A DNA stretch of 43,731 nt from Methylophaga sp. (GCF_030651745.1 NZ_JAUSCC010000148.1:1-43731); one strand, 5' to 3'. Positions 27,201-35,553 are shown, counted from the stretch's first letter. Translations and numbers: made by a program. Notes: generated by a model from the letters alone, not told the origin.

Positions 27201-27344
27201 TGTTCAGCAGGCGGTAAATTTTCCTTCACACTGAAAGCTGGCAATCATCAAGTTAAGGGCATCAGCCAAAGTTACCAATCGGTTTCTGGTCGAGATAATG
27301 GCATTGCATTGGCGATGAAAAAAATGCACCAGATCCTAAAGTAG
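27201..27344 (+). pseudogene. Remnant of a YegP-like (DUF1508) gene
   Basis: In the otherwise gene-free 27138-27464 stretch, one frame from 27201 to the TAG at 27342 has no start codon but reads GGKFSFTLKAGNHQVKGISQ, followed by SYQSVSGRDNGIALAMKKM. The pattern KFxFxLKAxNHQxxxxSxxYxSxxxxxxGI is that of the YegP repeat. Normal members have two such repeats and about 110 residues. Here only the C-terminal repeat remains, cut off by an in-frame TAG at 27198-27200. It is read as a decayed gene. Confidence 0.65.
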
Positions 27345-27464
27345 AACATCAGACTCCGTAATAAAGCTAGGGCCTGCGAGCTCCTTTGTATGTCGGCAAC
27401 CTATTCCTATGATCCTGCGCGGGAACGAGTACATTGATATCAGCCTTGCTATCTACTTAAGCAA

Positions 27465-27917
27465 CTAATCAGGAATATCGGCTTCAACCAGTTTGGCCAG
27501 TTGCTGAAGCGACTCTTGCCATCCCAAATAGCACATTTCAACTGGAATGAGCGACGGAATCCCTGATTGGACGATATTGATATCCGTTCCACAGCTCACT
27601 GGTTTAAGATCGATGGTAACCACCATTTCACCGGCAAGATTTTCATCATCAAAACGATCAGTGTGCACAATACGTTCATTCGCCACTAGTTCTGTGAAAT
27701 TGACCGTGAACGTATGACTGTTTCCGGAACCAAAGTTTGTGAAAGACATTCTGTAGCCACCACCAACCCGGACATCGATTTCATGAACGGTCCCGATAAA
27801 TCCATAGGGAGGCAGCCAACGTTCCAAAGCACCTTTATCGGTAAACGCCTTATAAATTCGCTCAGCCTTAGCTCGCAAAACCCGGTGTAATCGAACGGTA
27901 GCTGTTTCATTCGACAT
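27465..27917 (-). CDS. SRPBCC / AHSA1-family protein
   Basis: A 150-residue START-like (SRPBCC) protein of the AHSA1 branch. The fold signature is visible: HRVLRAKAERIYKAFTDKGAL, WLPPYGF, GGGYRMSFTNF, and a C-terminal GWQESLQQLAKLVEADIPD helix that closes the hydrophobic cavity. Bacterial members bind small hydrophobic ligands or are of unknown role; the Hsp90 link applies to the eukaryotic name-giver. ATG 27917 is chosen for the AAGGAG seven bases upstream. The gene stands alone. The 269 bases beyond it hold no recognisable gene. Confidence 0.87.
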   Translation of the reverse strand: MSNETATVRLHRVLRAKAERIYKAFTDKGALERWLPPYGFIGTVHEIDVRVGGGYRMSFTNFGSGNSHTFTVNFTELVANERIVHTDRFDDENLAGEMVVTIDLKPVSCGTDINIVQSGIPSLIPVEMCYLGWQESLQQLAKLVEADIPD

Positions 27918-28186
27918 AATAATCTCCTTAATTTGATGCATTCACATCGATTATTAATTGCAGTGAAACAGAACTTCCAGCATGGAGCTGTGGAAGATCT
28001 GCCGCTACTGAATTGTCGAATGAGACTTCACGAGATCGACCAGAAAGGGTAATGCGCAGCCCCTTTATTTTTTAATTCGATTAAGTGGACCAAAATTTCA
28101 CCAAATTCGCCTGTTGGTTTACAGCATAGAGTGAAATTTAAGAAATCTGATCCAAGAAATATTTATGTTGAAATGCCGGGTGATCT

Positions 28187-29911
28187 TCAGGGGGATACAT
28201 CAGTGAAAAAGGCATTTATTCTTCTCTCCTGTGCTTTCAGGGCCGCCATCAATTCTTCATCACGGCCATAGACATCAGGTCTGAATTCCACCCAGCCATC
28301 TTCATATGCTGCAGCTGTCCAATAGTCCATCAAAATAGGTACTTTGACAGGCAAGGGGATATTGCGTGTCAGCCTACGCTTAATTGAGTCGGTTATCGCG
28401 TTATGGGTTTCCTGACTTGCGCCAGCGAAGAGTTCATCCGCTAGTTGTTTTGCCCCTTCGACGCGCACACAGCCGGAGCTATAGTTACGTCTGTGACTGG
28501 CAAACAGACTTTGACTGGGAGTGTCGTGCAGGTATACGGAAAAAGGATTCGGAAAACGGAACACTATCAGGCCCAGAGCATTATCCGGTCCCGGATCCTG
28601 GCGTAGTTTAATTGGCCCTGGATTTTGCCAGTCAATAGTGGCGGGATTTAGCTCGCGTCCATCACGATCCAGCACTTTGAGTCGATTATTAGCGAGATAG
28701 GCTATATTCCGCCGGATCTCCGGCAGCTTATCCTGGCGGTAAATGGTGGGAGGCACTGTCCAAGTGGGACTGAAGGTGAGATGGGTCACGGTTGAGCTGA
28801 GGGTGGGTGTCGTGCGGCGGGCAGTACCTACCTGCACTCTGCCTTGCCAAACGATCTGCCCATCGCGGGTAAAAGTAGCCTGGGCACCAGCAATATCTAC
28901 CAGCAACAAGGTGGGCGAGATTTCCCGTTCCAGCCAGCGCATGCGCTCCAGATTTATCCTTATCTGCTCTTCACGGAAATTGCGTGAAAGATTGAGAGCG
29001 GCTAATGTTTCGGGACCCACGACACCGTCTATCTTCAAGTGATGGAGAGACTGAAATTCCTCCACTGTCTTTACCAGTACCGCATCGTAGTGATCAGAAC
29101 TTTGGGAATCGCAATCGTGCTGCTCAACATCACAACTGCTCTGTGGCAAAAGCCGTTGACGCAAAACCGGTATCCTGGTGTCCTCCATGCCAGGCCTTAG
29201 CAAGGGGCCATCGGGCACATATGGCCAGTGTATGTCACGCTGTTGTCGGTGCCACACTCTGTATGCGGAGCGTAATTGGCGGTAAGCCGGAGATTCTGGC
29301 CGGGCACGATCAATGGTGGCAGCGATATTTTGCAAGCCCCGGCGTGCGATAACACCAAGGTCTTCAAGTAACTTAGCTCCGTTGTCAGTGCTTTCATTTT
29401 CAACGAGACGCCAGAGTGGAGCGATATCTGCGCGATCGAGAAGACCATATTGCAAGTGATAGAGAGCGGCCAGATAGGCCGTGGATGCCAATAAGTCACG
29501 ACAGGCCAGAGTTTTGCCATCTGTGGTTCTGATTGAGCGCCATTCATCCAACTGCAAGATGGCATACATGCTTGGATCCAGACCATCCCATTTTAGATCC
29601 GCAAGGGCAGTGAGCAGAGAATCATAGCGATCACGATCGGTCCACAACAGGACGGAGAAACCATTGCCGTAGAGGCTCTGCAACCATTCTTCCTGGGATT
29701 TTGATTTGCTGGAATCCGGAACGCGACAAAGTCCGCCGTCTGACATAATCTGAGCAAGATCGCTTTGGGGATTGCTCACTGCCAACACATGGCTGGGCAA
29801 TACCGTGGCGGCAAAAAGACATGCAATCAAAGCACACCACTTCTGTAACAAAATGTACAACCTTCTTGCTCCCTTCACCAAGCCTGTTAGAATTCCCCCT
29901 AACCATAACAT
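28187..29911 (-). CDS. L,D-transpeptidase, YcbB/LdtD type
   Basis: A periplasmic 574-residue enzyme that forms meso-diaminopimelate cross-links (3-3) or anchors partners in peptidoglycan. It has an N-terminal hydrophobic export segment (CALIACLFAATVLPSHVLA), a large scaffold region, a peptidoglycan-binding helix bundle (FQSLHHLKIDGVVGPETLAALN), and a YkuD catalytic domain. That domain contains HDTPSQSLF and the nucleophile in NYSSGCVRVEG. Length and order match E. coli YcbB (615 residues). The start is uncertain: ATG 29911 lacks a clear ribosome site, the frame opens back to 30043, and a TTG after AAGGGAG closer to the signal peptide is possible. Divergent from a second transpeptidase-family gene. 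Confidence 0.9.
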   Translation of the reverse strand: MLWLGGILTGLVKGARRLYILLQKWCALIACLFAATVLPSHVLAVSNPQSDLAQIMSDGGLCRVPDSSKSKSQEEWLQSLYGNGFSVLLWTDRDRYDSLLTALADLKWDGLDPSMYAILQLDEWRSIRTTDGKTLACRDLLASTAYLAALYHLQYGLLDRADIAPLWRLVENESTDNGAKLLEDLGVIARRGLQNIAATIDRARPESPAYRQLRSAYRVWHRQQRDIHWPYVPDGPLLRPGMEDTRIPVLRQRLLPQSSCDVEQHDCDSQSSDHYDAVLVKTVEEFQSLHHLKIDGVVGPETLAALNLSRNFREEQIRINLERMRWLEREISPTLLLVDIAGAQATFTRDGQIVWQGRVQVGTARRTTPTLSSTVTHLTFSPTWTVPPTIYRQDKLPEIRRNIAYLANNRLKVLDRDGRELNPATIDWQNPGPIKLRQDPGPDNALGLIVFRFPNPFSVYLHDTPSQSLFASHRRNYSSGCVRVEGAKQLADELFAGASQETHNAITDSIKRRLTRNIPLPVKVPILMDYWTAAAYEDGWVEFRPDVYGRDEELMAALKAQERRINAFFTDVSP

Positions 29912-30019
29912 TGTTGATTCGGGATGCGGACTAATTGTGCTGTTCGCACCATTATTCCGGTTCTGGCATATTGATTCGGCCCTGATAGGGCACCAGAAGA
30001 CTATTAGGGGAAAACATCT

Positions 30020-30778
30020 ATGCAACAGCCCACATCCCGGCACCTGACGGCAGCCTCCGTCTTTAGCATATTGCTTGTCCTTTCTATCCCGTCTTTTGCA
30101 TCAGACAAAAACAGCAAATCAACAGACTTCAATCCAGACCTGTCCCCACTCACTGAAGATTTGGCCATGCAAGCCCCAAACCTGAATCGGGCCGTACTGG
30201 ACAAGGCCATTGCCGCGATGACTTGCGCAGTGAATCACGGAGTTGAAGAGGCGGCACGATTGGCGGTCATCGACTTTTCCTTGCCATCATCCGAACCACG
30301 CCTATGGATTTTTGATCTGGACAGCCGTTCACTGGTTCTTGAGGAGCTGGTAGCCCACGGTCGCAACTCAGGTGACAACGTGGCCACCAGTTTTTCCAAC
30401 GAGCAAGGCAGCCATCAGTCCAGCATCGGTCTGTTCAGAGCTTCAGAGAGTTACATCGGTCGACATGGCTATTCCTTGCGTATGGATGGCCTGGAACCCG
30501 GTATAAATGATCGCGCCAGAGAGCGGGCAATCGTTATTCACGGCGCTGATTATGTAAACAACCAATGGATTGAACAACATGGCCGCATCGGCCGTAGTCA
30601 TGGTTGCCCGGCGGTAAACAGGGATGTCGCCAACCAGGTGGTGGATATTCTCAAGGACGGTCAGTTCGTCTTCTCTTATTATCCCGATGATCAATGGCTC
30701 GCATCTTCACCTTATCTCAACTGCCAACCCAATCGGGTGGCGGCTATTGTTGCACCACTCAAAAATCCTGGTAGTTGA
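30020..30778 (+). CDS. Murein L,D-transpeptidase family protein (YkuD_2 type)
   Basis: A 252-residue exported protein. The signal peptide spans about residues 1-28 (VFSILLVLSIPSFAS). The remaining sequence fits the YkuD_2 family, related to L,D-transpeptidases: RLWIFDLDSRSLVLEELVAHG, then GSHQSSIGLFRASESY, AIVIHGADYVN and the cysteine motif GRSHGCPAVNRDVA. The HG...SHGCPA arrangement suggests an active cysteine enzyme on peptidoglycan. It is divergent from the LdtD-like gene with about 100 bases between them. The substrate preference is unknown. Confidence 0.88.
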   Translation: MQQPTSRHLTAASVFSILLVLSIPSFASDKNSKSTDFNPDLSPLTEDLAMQAPNLNRAVLDKAIAAMTCAVNHGVEEAARLAVIDFSLPSSEPRLWIFDLDSRSLVLEELVAHGRNSGDNVATSFSNEQGSHQSSIGLFRASESYIGRHGYSLRMDGLEPGINDRARERAIVIHGADYVNNQWIEQHGRIGRSHGCPAVNRDVANQVVDILKDGQFVFSYYPDDQWLASSPYLNCQPNRVAAIVAPLKNPGS

Positions 30779-30856
30779 TGTAAAAGGGATTTAAACAGAA
30801 GCGGCCCTTAGTTTGAAAATATAAAGTTTGCTGACCCCTTGAAGCACTCTATTAGC

Positions 30857-31297
30857 TCAATTTACTTTCAATACCATGTAACTAATGACGACATACCGCA
30901 GAAATTTACCCGCAGTAACCAATATAAGAAACCACTTTAAGCGAACCCGCAAAACACCTGCCATAACGGTTAATGGGTCACCGATTATTGGAACCCAGGC
31001 AAAACACAACGAAAACATGCCGTATTTAACAAAGCGCTGTTCTGCTCGCACGAAATCATCTTCCGACATTCTTAACCACTTTTTTACCACAACCAAGCTA
31101 GCCCAGTAACCTAGAGCATAGTTGGTGAGTGAACCCAAAACATTTCCTGTTGTTGCAACGATTACTAGCGTCGTAGGTGATAAACCACTCAGCAATAAAG
31201 CACTCAAAACAATTTCTGAGCTTAAAGGTAAAATCGTTGCGGCTAAAAATGCCGAGATGAAAAGACCAATATGTCCCAGTTCTGAGAAATATTCCAT
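30857..31297 (-). CDS. YqaA/DedA-family membrane protein
   Basis: A 146-residue inner-membrane protein of the SNARE-associated/DedA superfamily, YqaA branch. About four spans are visible, with the family landmarks ISAFLAATILPLSSEIVLSA, TTGNVLGSLTNYALGYW and the conserved FAWVPIIGDPLTVMAGVLR near residue 110. Members are thought to act in lipid transport or envelope homeostasis; the YqaA role is not defined. I use ATG 31297; a TTG at 31324 would add nine residues, and neither has a strong ribosome site. A CTGACCCCTT repeat element lies just beyond its 3' end. Confidence 0.85.
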   Translation of the reverse strand: MEYFSELGHIGLFISAFLAATILPLSSEIVLSALLLSGLSPTTLVIVATTGNVLGSLTNYALGYWASLVVVKKWLRMSEDDFVRAEQRFVKYGMFSLCFAWVPIIGDPLTVMAGVLRVRLKWFLILVTAGKFLRYVVISYMVLKVN

Positions 31298-31364
31298 GAT
31301 GCTTAATGTCTGTTGCGAGGACAAAAATTGAAATTAATGACGTCAGATACCATTGATTGTTGTG

Positions 31365-31510
31365 AATTGAATTTCAATCGAGTTTGATCCCTTTGATCTC
31401 TCTGGATTTTTAAAAATAGGGTAGGTTGGGTTGAGTTTACGAAACCCAACAATCTCGTGAGTAATTAATCAAGCGTGGAGTATCAATTGAATCTGACCCT
31501 TTTGATTTGA
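31365..31510. repeat. TTTGATCCC / TCTGACCC repeats with a GTTGGGTT hairpin
   Basis: Between the yqaA-like gene and the DUF1415 gene are two related units: GAATTTCAATCGAGTTTGAT followed by CCCTTTGATC (31365-31398), and ATCTGACCCTTTTGATTTGA (31491-31510). Between them lies a hairpin GTTGGGTT (31425-31432) / AACCCAAC (31443-31450) of a sort dispersed in many bacterial genomes. Similar units recur at 32170-32235. Confidence 0.7.
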
Positions 31511-31560
31511 ATATTTTCAAGTTTGCAAACCGCTTGATTTCCCTAAAGTACTGCTGCTCC

Positions 31561-32136
31561 CTAAAGCTTAAATAGGCTCTCAAATAGTGCCTGCAGCTTA
31601 TTGTGTCCCAGACTATTCATTAACGCCACGTTTCGTATTGGAATTTGATCGACATCAGGATATTCCACAATAGCTCGCTCAAGACTCGCCTCCCGAATAA
31701 GATGCAACAAGGGATAAGGTGAGCGGTTTGTATAATTCTCTGCATCGTCCAGATTTGTACCGCCAAATTGGTAGTTTGGATGAAAACTGGCTACTTGATA
31801 GGTACCTTCCAGTCCCATTTCCACAAGAAGGTTATCGGCATTACTCAAAAACTGATTGTAGTCATAAAAGTCCTGCAATACATTTGAGTGAATCAGCAGA
31901 GTAGTTTCAACTGACGGATCACTATTGAGCAGTTCCAGCTCGTCTTGCAGTGACATCAACAATTGCTCTTCCGTTATCGCGCTTGTGGTAGCAAAGCGCA
32001 CCCGATTGTTCAGCATCTCATACTTTGCAAACGGGCAAAGATTCATTTCCATCACAAAAGTGTTAACCCACTGCCGAACCGATTGAACAGTTTCCTCGTC
32101 ATTTCGGATCTCAATTGGTCGTGATAATTTCTTCAT
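31561..32136 (-). CDS. DUF1415 family protein
   Basis: A 191-residue soluble protein of the DUF1415 family, common in marine gammaproteobacteria and without known function. Landmarks are VRQWVNTFVMEMNLCPFAKYE, with its conserved NLCPF, TLLIHSNVLQDFYDYNQFL, VASFHPNYQFGGTNLDDAEN, and NRSPYPLLHLIREASLERAI. There is no export signal. ATG 32136 is preferred; the frame extends to a GTG at 32157. It stands alone between TCTGACCC-type repeats, which lie beyond both ends. Confidence 0.87.
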   Translation of the reverse strand: MKKLSRPIEIRNDEETVQSVRQWVNTFVMEMNLCPFAKYEMLNNRVRFATTSAITEEQLLMSLQDELELLNSDPSVETTLLIHSNVLQDFYDYNQFLSNADNLLVEMGLEGTYQVASFHPNYQFGGTNLDDAENYTNRSPYPLLHLIREASLERAIVEYPDVDQIPIRNVALMNSLGHNKLQALFESLFKL

Positions 32137-32169
32137 TCGTCTTTCATATTTCGACACCCAAAATCAAAC

Positions 32170-32235
32170 ACTCTGACCCCATTGATTCATTGTTTCTGGA
32201 ATTTCAATCTACTCTGACCCTTTTTGATTTGACGC
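32170..32235. repeat. Pair of TCTGACCC-type repeats
   Basis: CTCTGACCCCATTGATTCA (32171-32189) is followed by GGAATTTCAATCTACTCTGA and CCCTTTTTGATTTGA (to about 32234). The second unit matches the one at 31491 almost base for base, apart from one extra T. The pair lies between the DUF1415 gene and the NTPase gene, that is, at a gene border. Confidence 0.75.
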
Positions 32236-32271
32236 CTTGATTTTGTTAAACCGATTCTTCTTGAGTAATAA

Positions 32272-33582
32272 TTACTTGGAAAAGTTTTTTAACAAAACAT
32301 CAATAATGTCAATCAAACTAGGAAGGCTATTTCTCGGATTTCTCCAACGAAGAAAGAATAAAAAAGCTGGTTCTAAAACATAGATAACTTGATCACGCTT
32401 GCTCCATTCAAAAAGTTCAAACCCATTGTTTTTTTGAAATTTCCCTAGAGCCGATAAAGTACTATTTATTGACGGTGCAGGAGGGACTTTTAAAAATGAC
32501 AAGTTTAACTCTTTAATCCTGTCATCTATTTCATGTCGCTTTAATTCATATTTGAGAGGATCGAGCGTAAATACTAATAACAGAATCTCATAGGTGTCGT
32601 ACTTTCGTGCTCGTTTTCTTGGCCCTATAGTTAGTCTTGAATACCAAGAATCAAATTGTTTGTACTTCGTTGAGGCAATTTTGTTTAAAGCATCGAAAGC
32701 ATCTTGTTCATTAAATTCAACTTTAGCTCCAACCTTAAATTCGAATATCTTTTTGTCGGAGAATAACTGTGCGCATGTCTGCTGAGTAATAATAGGAAGA
32801 CCAGATGATTCTTTGGCAATTAAACTAAGCACACTACTAGGTGCTTTAACATCCAGTGTGTCAAAACCTTTATTTGCAATCTGAAGTAAATCAGATTCAG
32901 ACCATCGACCCAAATCGATTTGTTGAATTCTGCCGACAAGGTCGGAGTTAGCATAAGCCAGATCAACACCATGATGTGTTGTTCCAACAACTAGAACAGA
33001 AACCTCCTCATCGGTGAACGCTTTCCACTGTTGAAATATTTCTTTTTGAACGTTTTCATCGAGATAATGAAAATCCTCGACAACTAAGACAGCATTTGAA
33101 AATTTTAATAATGGAATGAGGTGGGCGGGTGAAGGTTTTGATACAATTTTTTCCCGTATTTCGGTTTCAGAACTGGACTTTTTGATGCCTAATGAAACTT
33201 CACCAATAAGCCCTGCTAACCAAGCCCAACCAATATTCCCACCTATTTTTCCGCCAGCGGACACCTCGGTTAAATCTGTTTGCTGAAGAGACGTTAATCT
33301 ATCAAAATCTATTCTCTCTAGTGGTCTTTTCCAGAACTCTTCTGCATTTATCGTTGAGTCACATCGTACTATAAGTGGCTCTTTTTTCATCATGGAAAAA
33401 ACTCTTTTGTATAGAGTTGTTTTACCAGTTTTTGATGAGCCAGTTAAAAGACATAAAGTCCCACGTTCTTCAATCCCAAGTTTCAAGTCTTCTTCATATT
33501 CTCCATTTTCTTGTGCGACATAAGTTATATCTGGCATTCCAAGTCCATTGAAAATATCTTTTATGTTGATTTTTTTTGCCAT
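32272..33582 (-). CDS. P-loop NTPase with C-terminal winged-helix-like region
   Basis: A 436-residue ATPase that I cannot assign to a named family. Walker A is GSSKTGKT (residues 48-55) and Walker B is AVLVVEDFHYL (164-174, with E169-D170), in an AAA+/STAND-like core extending to about residue 270. A glycine-rich hydrophobic patch at 109-132 (GGKIGGNIGWAWLAGLIGEV) lies between the Walker motifs. The C-terminal 150 residues are basic then alternating (GPRKRARKYDTYEILLLVF), suggesting a winged-helix or effector domain. It follows the zinc-ribbon/HEPN gene by 114 bases on the same strand, and the pair probably forms one system. Defence is a hypothesis. Confidence 0.75.
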   Translation of the reverse strand: MAKKINIKDIFNGLGMPDITYVAQENGEYEEDLKLGIEERGTLCLLTGSSKTGKTTLYKRVFSMMKKEPLIVRCDSTINAEEFWKRPLERIDFDRLTSLQQTDLTEVSAGGKIGGNIGWAWLAGLIGEVSLGIKKSSSETEIREKIVSKPSPAHLIPLLKFSNAVLVVEDFHYLDENVQKEIFQQWKAFTDEEVSVLVVGTTHHGVDLAYANSDLVGRIQQIDLGRWSESDLLQIANKGFDTLDVKAPSSVLSLIAKESSGLPIITQQTCAQLFSDKKIFEFKVGAKVEFNEQDAFDALNKIASTKYKQFDSWYSRLTIGPRKRARKYDTYEILLLVFTLDPLKYELKRHEIDDRIKELNLSFLKVPPAPSINSTLSALGKFQKNNGFELFEWSKRDQVIYVLEPAFLFFLRWRNPRNSLPSLIDIIDVLLKNFSK

Positions 33583-33660
33583 AACTTTTACTCAGAAATC
33601 CTTTATGATTCTTAAGTTTAAATCGTGTCAGACCCATAAGATCTTAAACACAGTGTTGTT

Positions 33661-33680
33661 GGGTCAGGCACCAAAGGTGC
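33661..33680. repeat. Hairpin and TGACCC motif between HEPN and NTPase genes
   Basis: GCACC and GGTGC flank AAA here (33668-33680), immediately next to GGGTCAGG, the inverse of the TGACCC motif seen at other gene borders; GTCAGACCC lies 30 bases to the left (33627). It may weaken read-through from the HEPN gene into the NTPase gene or be another copy of the border repeat. Confidence 0.45.
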
Positions 33681-33696
33681 ATATTTAATTGACTTG

Positions 33697-34695
33697 TTAT
33701 ACGGATTTAACAGTGTCAATCAAGCTATCTCCGAGTTTTATAAGGCAACCGAGTAATAAATCAACATCATCATTTTTTATAACAATTCTTTGTCCTACCA
33801 CATAAGAATTATCTTTTGATTTTTGGATATATTTCGAGTCCACTATTCCATCACTATGAACTAATAAGTGCCTTTTTTGAAATAAAACATTAAGTAGCTC
33901 AAGCTCTTTATTGGTCAGCCAATCATCATAATCGCAGTTAACAGCATCCTTCCAAAGTCTGCTACCTTGGTCTAAGCGTTGAAAAGCATTAAATGGCGGC
34001 TTGCCATATTTTGAATAAAGGCCTTCACAATACTTCTGAAAGGCGGTGACACCATCCAAAATACAGCTTTCCAATATAGAACGACATGTAATCTCAGCTT
34101 CATCCAATCCAGCAACATCCGTTAATGCAGCCTTTATGATTTCTATGTTATTTTTCTTGCTTCTAATCTTACGGATAGCATCAGAGTAGCATTGAGTGAC
34201 AGAGTTCTCTCCACAACATGGACAGAAAAAGGCATTTCCTATTACTGAGAAATGTGCGTTGCAGCTCTCACATTCAATTTCCAACTCCATTTCTTCAACT
34301 GCTTCTGCGGGCAGAGCATATATGCTTTTCTTTCCGCCTGTGACTTTCATTGAAACAGATAGAAACTGATGCTTACTTTGTTTTCTGTTGAATTTATCAG
34401 CACCAGATATGAGTGCATTATGGATAGTATTTTCAACAACTTTTTTTGCCTGACCAACAGAGTGTTCAACTTGGGCTTTGGTAAACCATTGATCAGCTGG
34501 ATCTTGATGCCTGCATAAGGGACACCATACAGCTTCATCCTTGAACAGGTTGGACCAATCTTCATGGTGGACTTTAAACAGGAACTCGCATGCCTCATTT
34601 GGACACTGTTTGTCGATAAAGCCTTTTCTATCGCTTTCAATAGGTATCGAAACTGAAGTCAACTTCTCTAAAGCCTTATTTAAATCTTCAAACAT
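33697..34695 (-). CDS. Zinc-ribbon protein with C-terminal HEPN-like RNase motif
   Basis: A 332-residue protein with two zinc-ribbon-like clusters. The first has C31, C36, C58 and C61; the second has C142, C145, C158 and C161 (ECESCNAHF, FFCPCCGEN). The C-terminal part (about 190-332) is helical and contains FQKRHLLVHSDGIVDSKYI, where R275 and H280 form the R-x4-H motif of HEPN ribonucleases. No export signal is present. It is the first gene of a unit with the P-loop NTPase downstream. HEPN proteins commonly serve in toxin-antitoxin and antiviral systems; a nuclease role with NTPase control is inferred. The exact family is not recognised. Confidence 0.72.
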   Translation of the reverse strand: MFEDLNKALEKLTSVSIPIESDRKGFIDKQCPNEACEFLFKVHHEDWSNLFKDEAVWCPLCRHQDPADQWFTKAQVEHSVGQAKKVVENTIHNALISGADKFNRKQSKHQFLSVSMKVTGGKKSIYALPAEAVEEMELEIECESCNAHFSVIGNAFFCPCCGENSVTQCYSDAIRKIRSKKNNIEIIKAALTDVAGLDEAEITCRSILESCILDGVTAFQKYCEGLYSKYGKPPFNAFQRLDQGSRLWKDAVNCDYDDWLTNKELELLNVLFQKRHLLVHSDGIVDSKYIQKSKDNSYVVGQRIVIKNDDVDLLLGCLIKLGDSLIDTVKSV

Positions 34696-34875
34696 TGCTC
34701 ACCCCTTGTGATTCCATATAACAGTATGTTGATGAGGTCGTTGGCCTCATAATTATTATCGGGCAGCCATGTAATTCTGAGCATATAAAACTGATTAATA
34801 GATAGTTAGTAAGTTAAATTACAATTAAAAAGCCAATGGTCTGAAATATCTATATATAAACGGCCAATTAAATAC

Positions 34876-35424
34876 TCACCTTTCAAACTGCCGTTTCAAC
34901 AAAACATACAATGCCCCAGTCCCACCATCCTCAATCGTTGCACTGCAAAATGCCAGCACAGCATCACTTTGTCTGAGCCAGTGATTCAGTTTGCTTTTTA
35001 ACACCGGTTTGTTATCGCGTGATCCCCAGCCTTTGCCGTGGATGATTCGTACGCAACGAATCTTTTGCTCTTGGCATTGTTCGAGAAAATGCGAGAGGGT
35101 GGGTTCGGCTTTGGCAAGGGTGAGACCGTGTAAGTCGAGTTCGGCTTCTAGATGCACTTTGCCGTTTTTGAGTTTGGCAAATTGGCGGTTTTGAATGCCG
35201 TCGCCGCGGTATTCCAGATATTCTTCATTACCAACTGTTTCGGGGGCAAACAGGCTGGAAAATTCACTTTGATCGTTTGGCAGATCGGCCGGGTTGTGTT
35301 TTCGGATCTTAGGTTGGGGCGGTGGTTTTATGTGCAGTAATTTGTCGTGTTTGATTGGCTCGGCATCACTCATTTCATTACGAAATAATTCCAGTTCCTC
35401 ATCGATGTTTTTGTCTTTGCTCAT
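34876..35424 (-). CDS. Smr-domain protein (SmrA-like)
   Basis: A 182-residue protein with a disordered, charged N-terminal half and a C-terminal Smr domain (about 95-182). The two hallmark motifs are present: LDLHGLTLAKAE and VRIIHGKGWGS, followed by DGGTGALYVLLKR. Smr domains cut RNA or DNA; stand-alone gammaproteobacterial versions include SmrA and SmrB, the latter acting at collided ribosomes. Length and N-terminal extension fit this group, with SmrA more likely because of the extended HGKGWGSRDNKPVLK loop. It is monocistronic and marks the core-genome border of the accessory stretch. Confidence 0.88.
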   Translation of the reverse strand: MSKDKNIDEELELFRNEMSDAEPIKHDKLLHIKPPPQPKIRKHNPADLPNDQSEFSSLFAPETVGNEEYLEYRGDGIQNRQFAKLKNGKVHLEAELDLHGLTLAKAEPTLSHFLEQCQEQKIRCVRIIHGKGWGSRDNKPVLKSKLNHWLRQSDAVLAFCSATIEDGGTGALYVLLKRQFER

Positions 35425-35553
35425 ATCAATATCTGTGTTTTGAGAAACGGTTCGTTAATTAGCCAAATTGCCTACATCAAAATCATACCATTAGGCATAG
35501 GATGGTGACCTGAATAGATTGTTAATTTAACGGGCTGGCATGAGGAATTGACG

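Noticed and set aside
27918..28186. Possible gene remnant between the AHSA1 gene and the LdtD-like gene
   Set aside because: A short coding-like stretch (EDLPLLNCRMRLHEIDQKG) ends in a stop, but no family could be recognised.
28743..29352. Plus-strand frames of 99 and 115 codons opposite the LdtD-like gene
   Set aside because: The minus strand carries the catalytic-domain gene; the opposing frames have no family features.
30828..33680. CRISPR array from the TCTGACCC repeats
   Set aside because: Copies are few, imperfect, in both orientations and separated by whole genes; no regular spacers.
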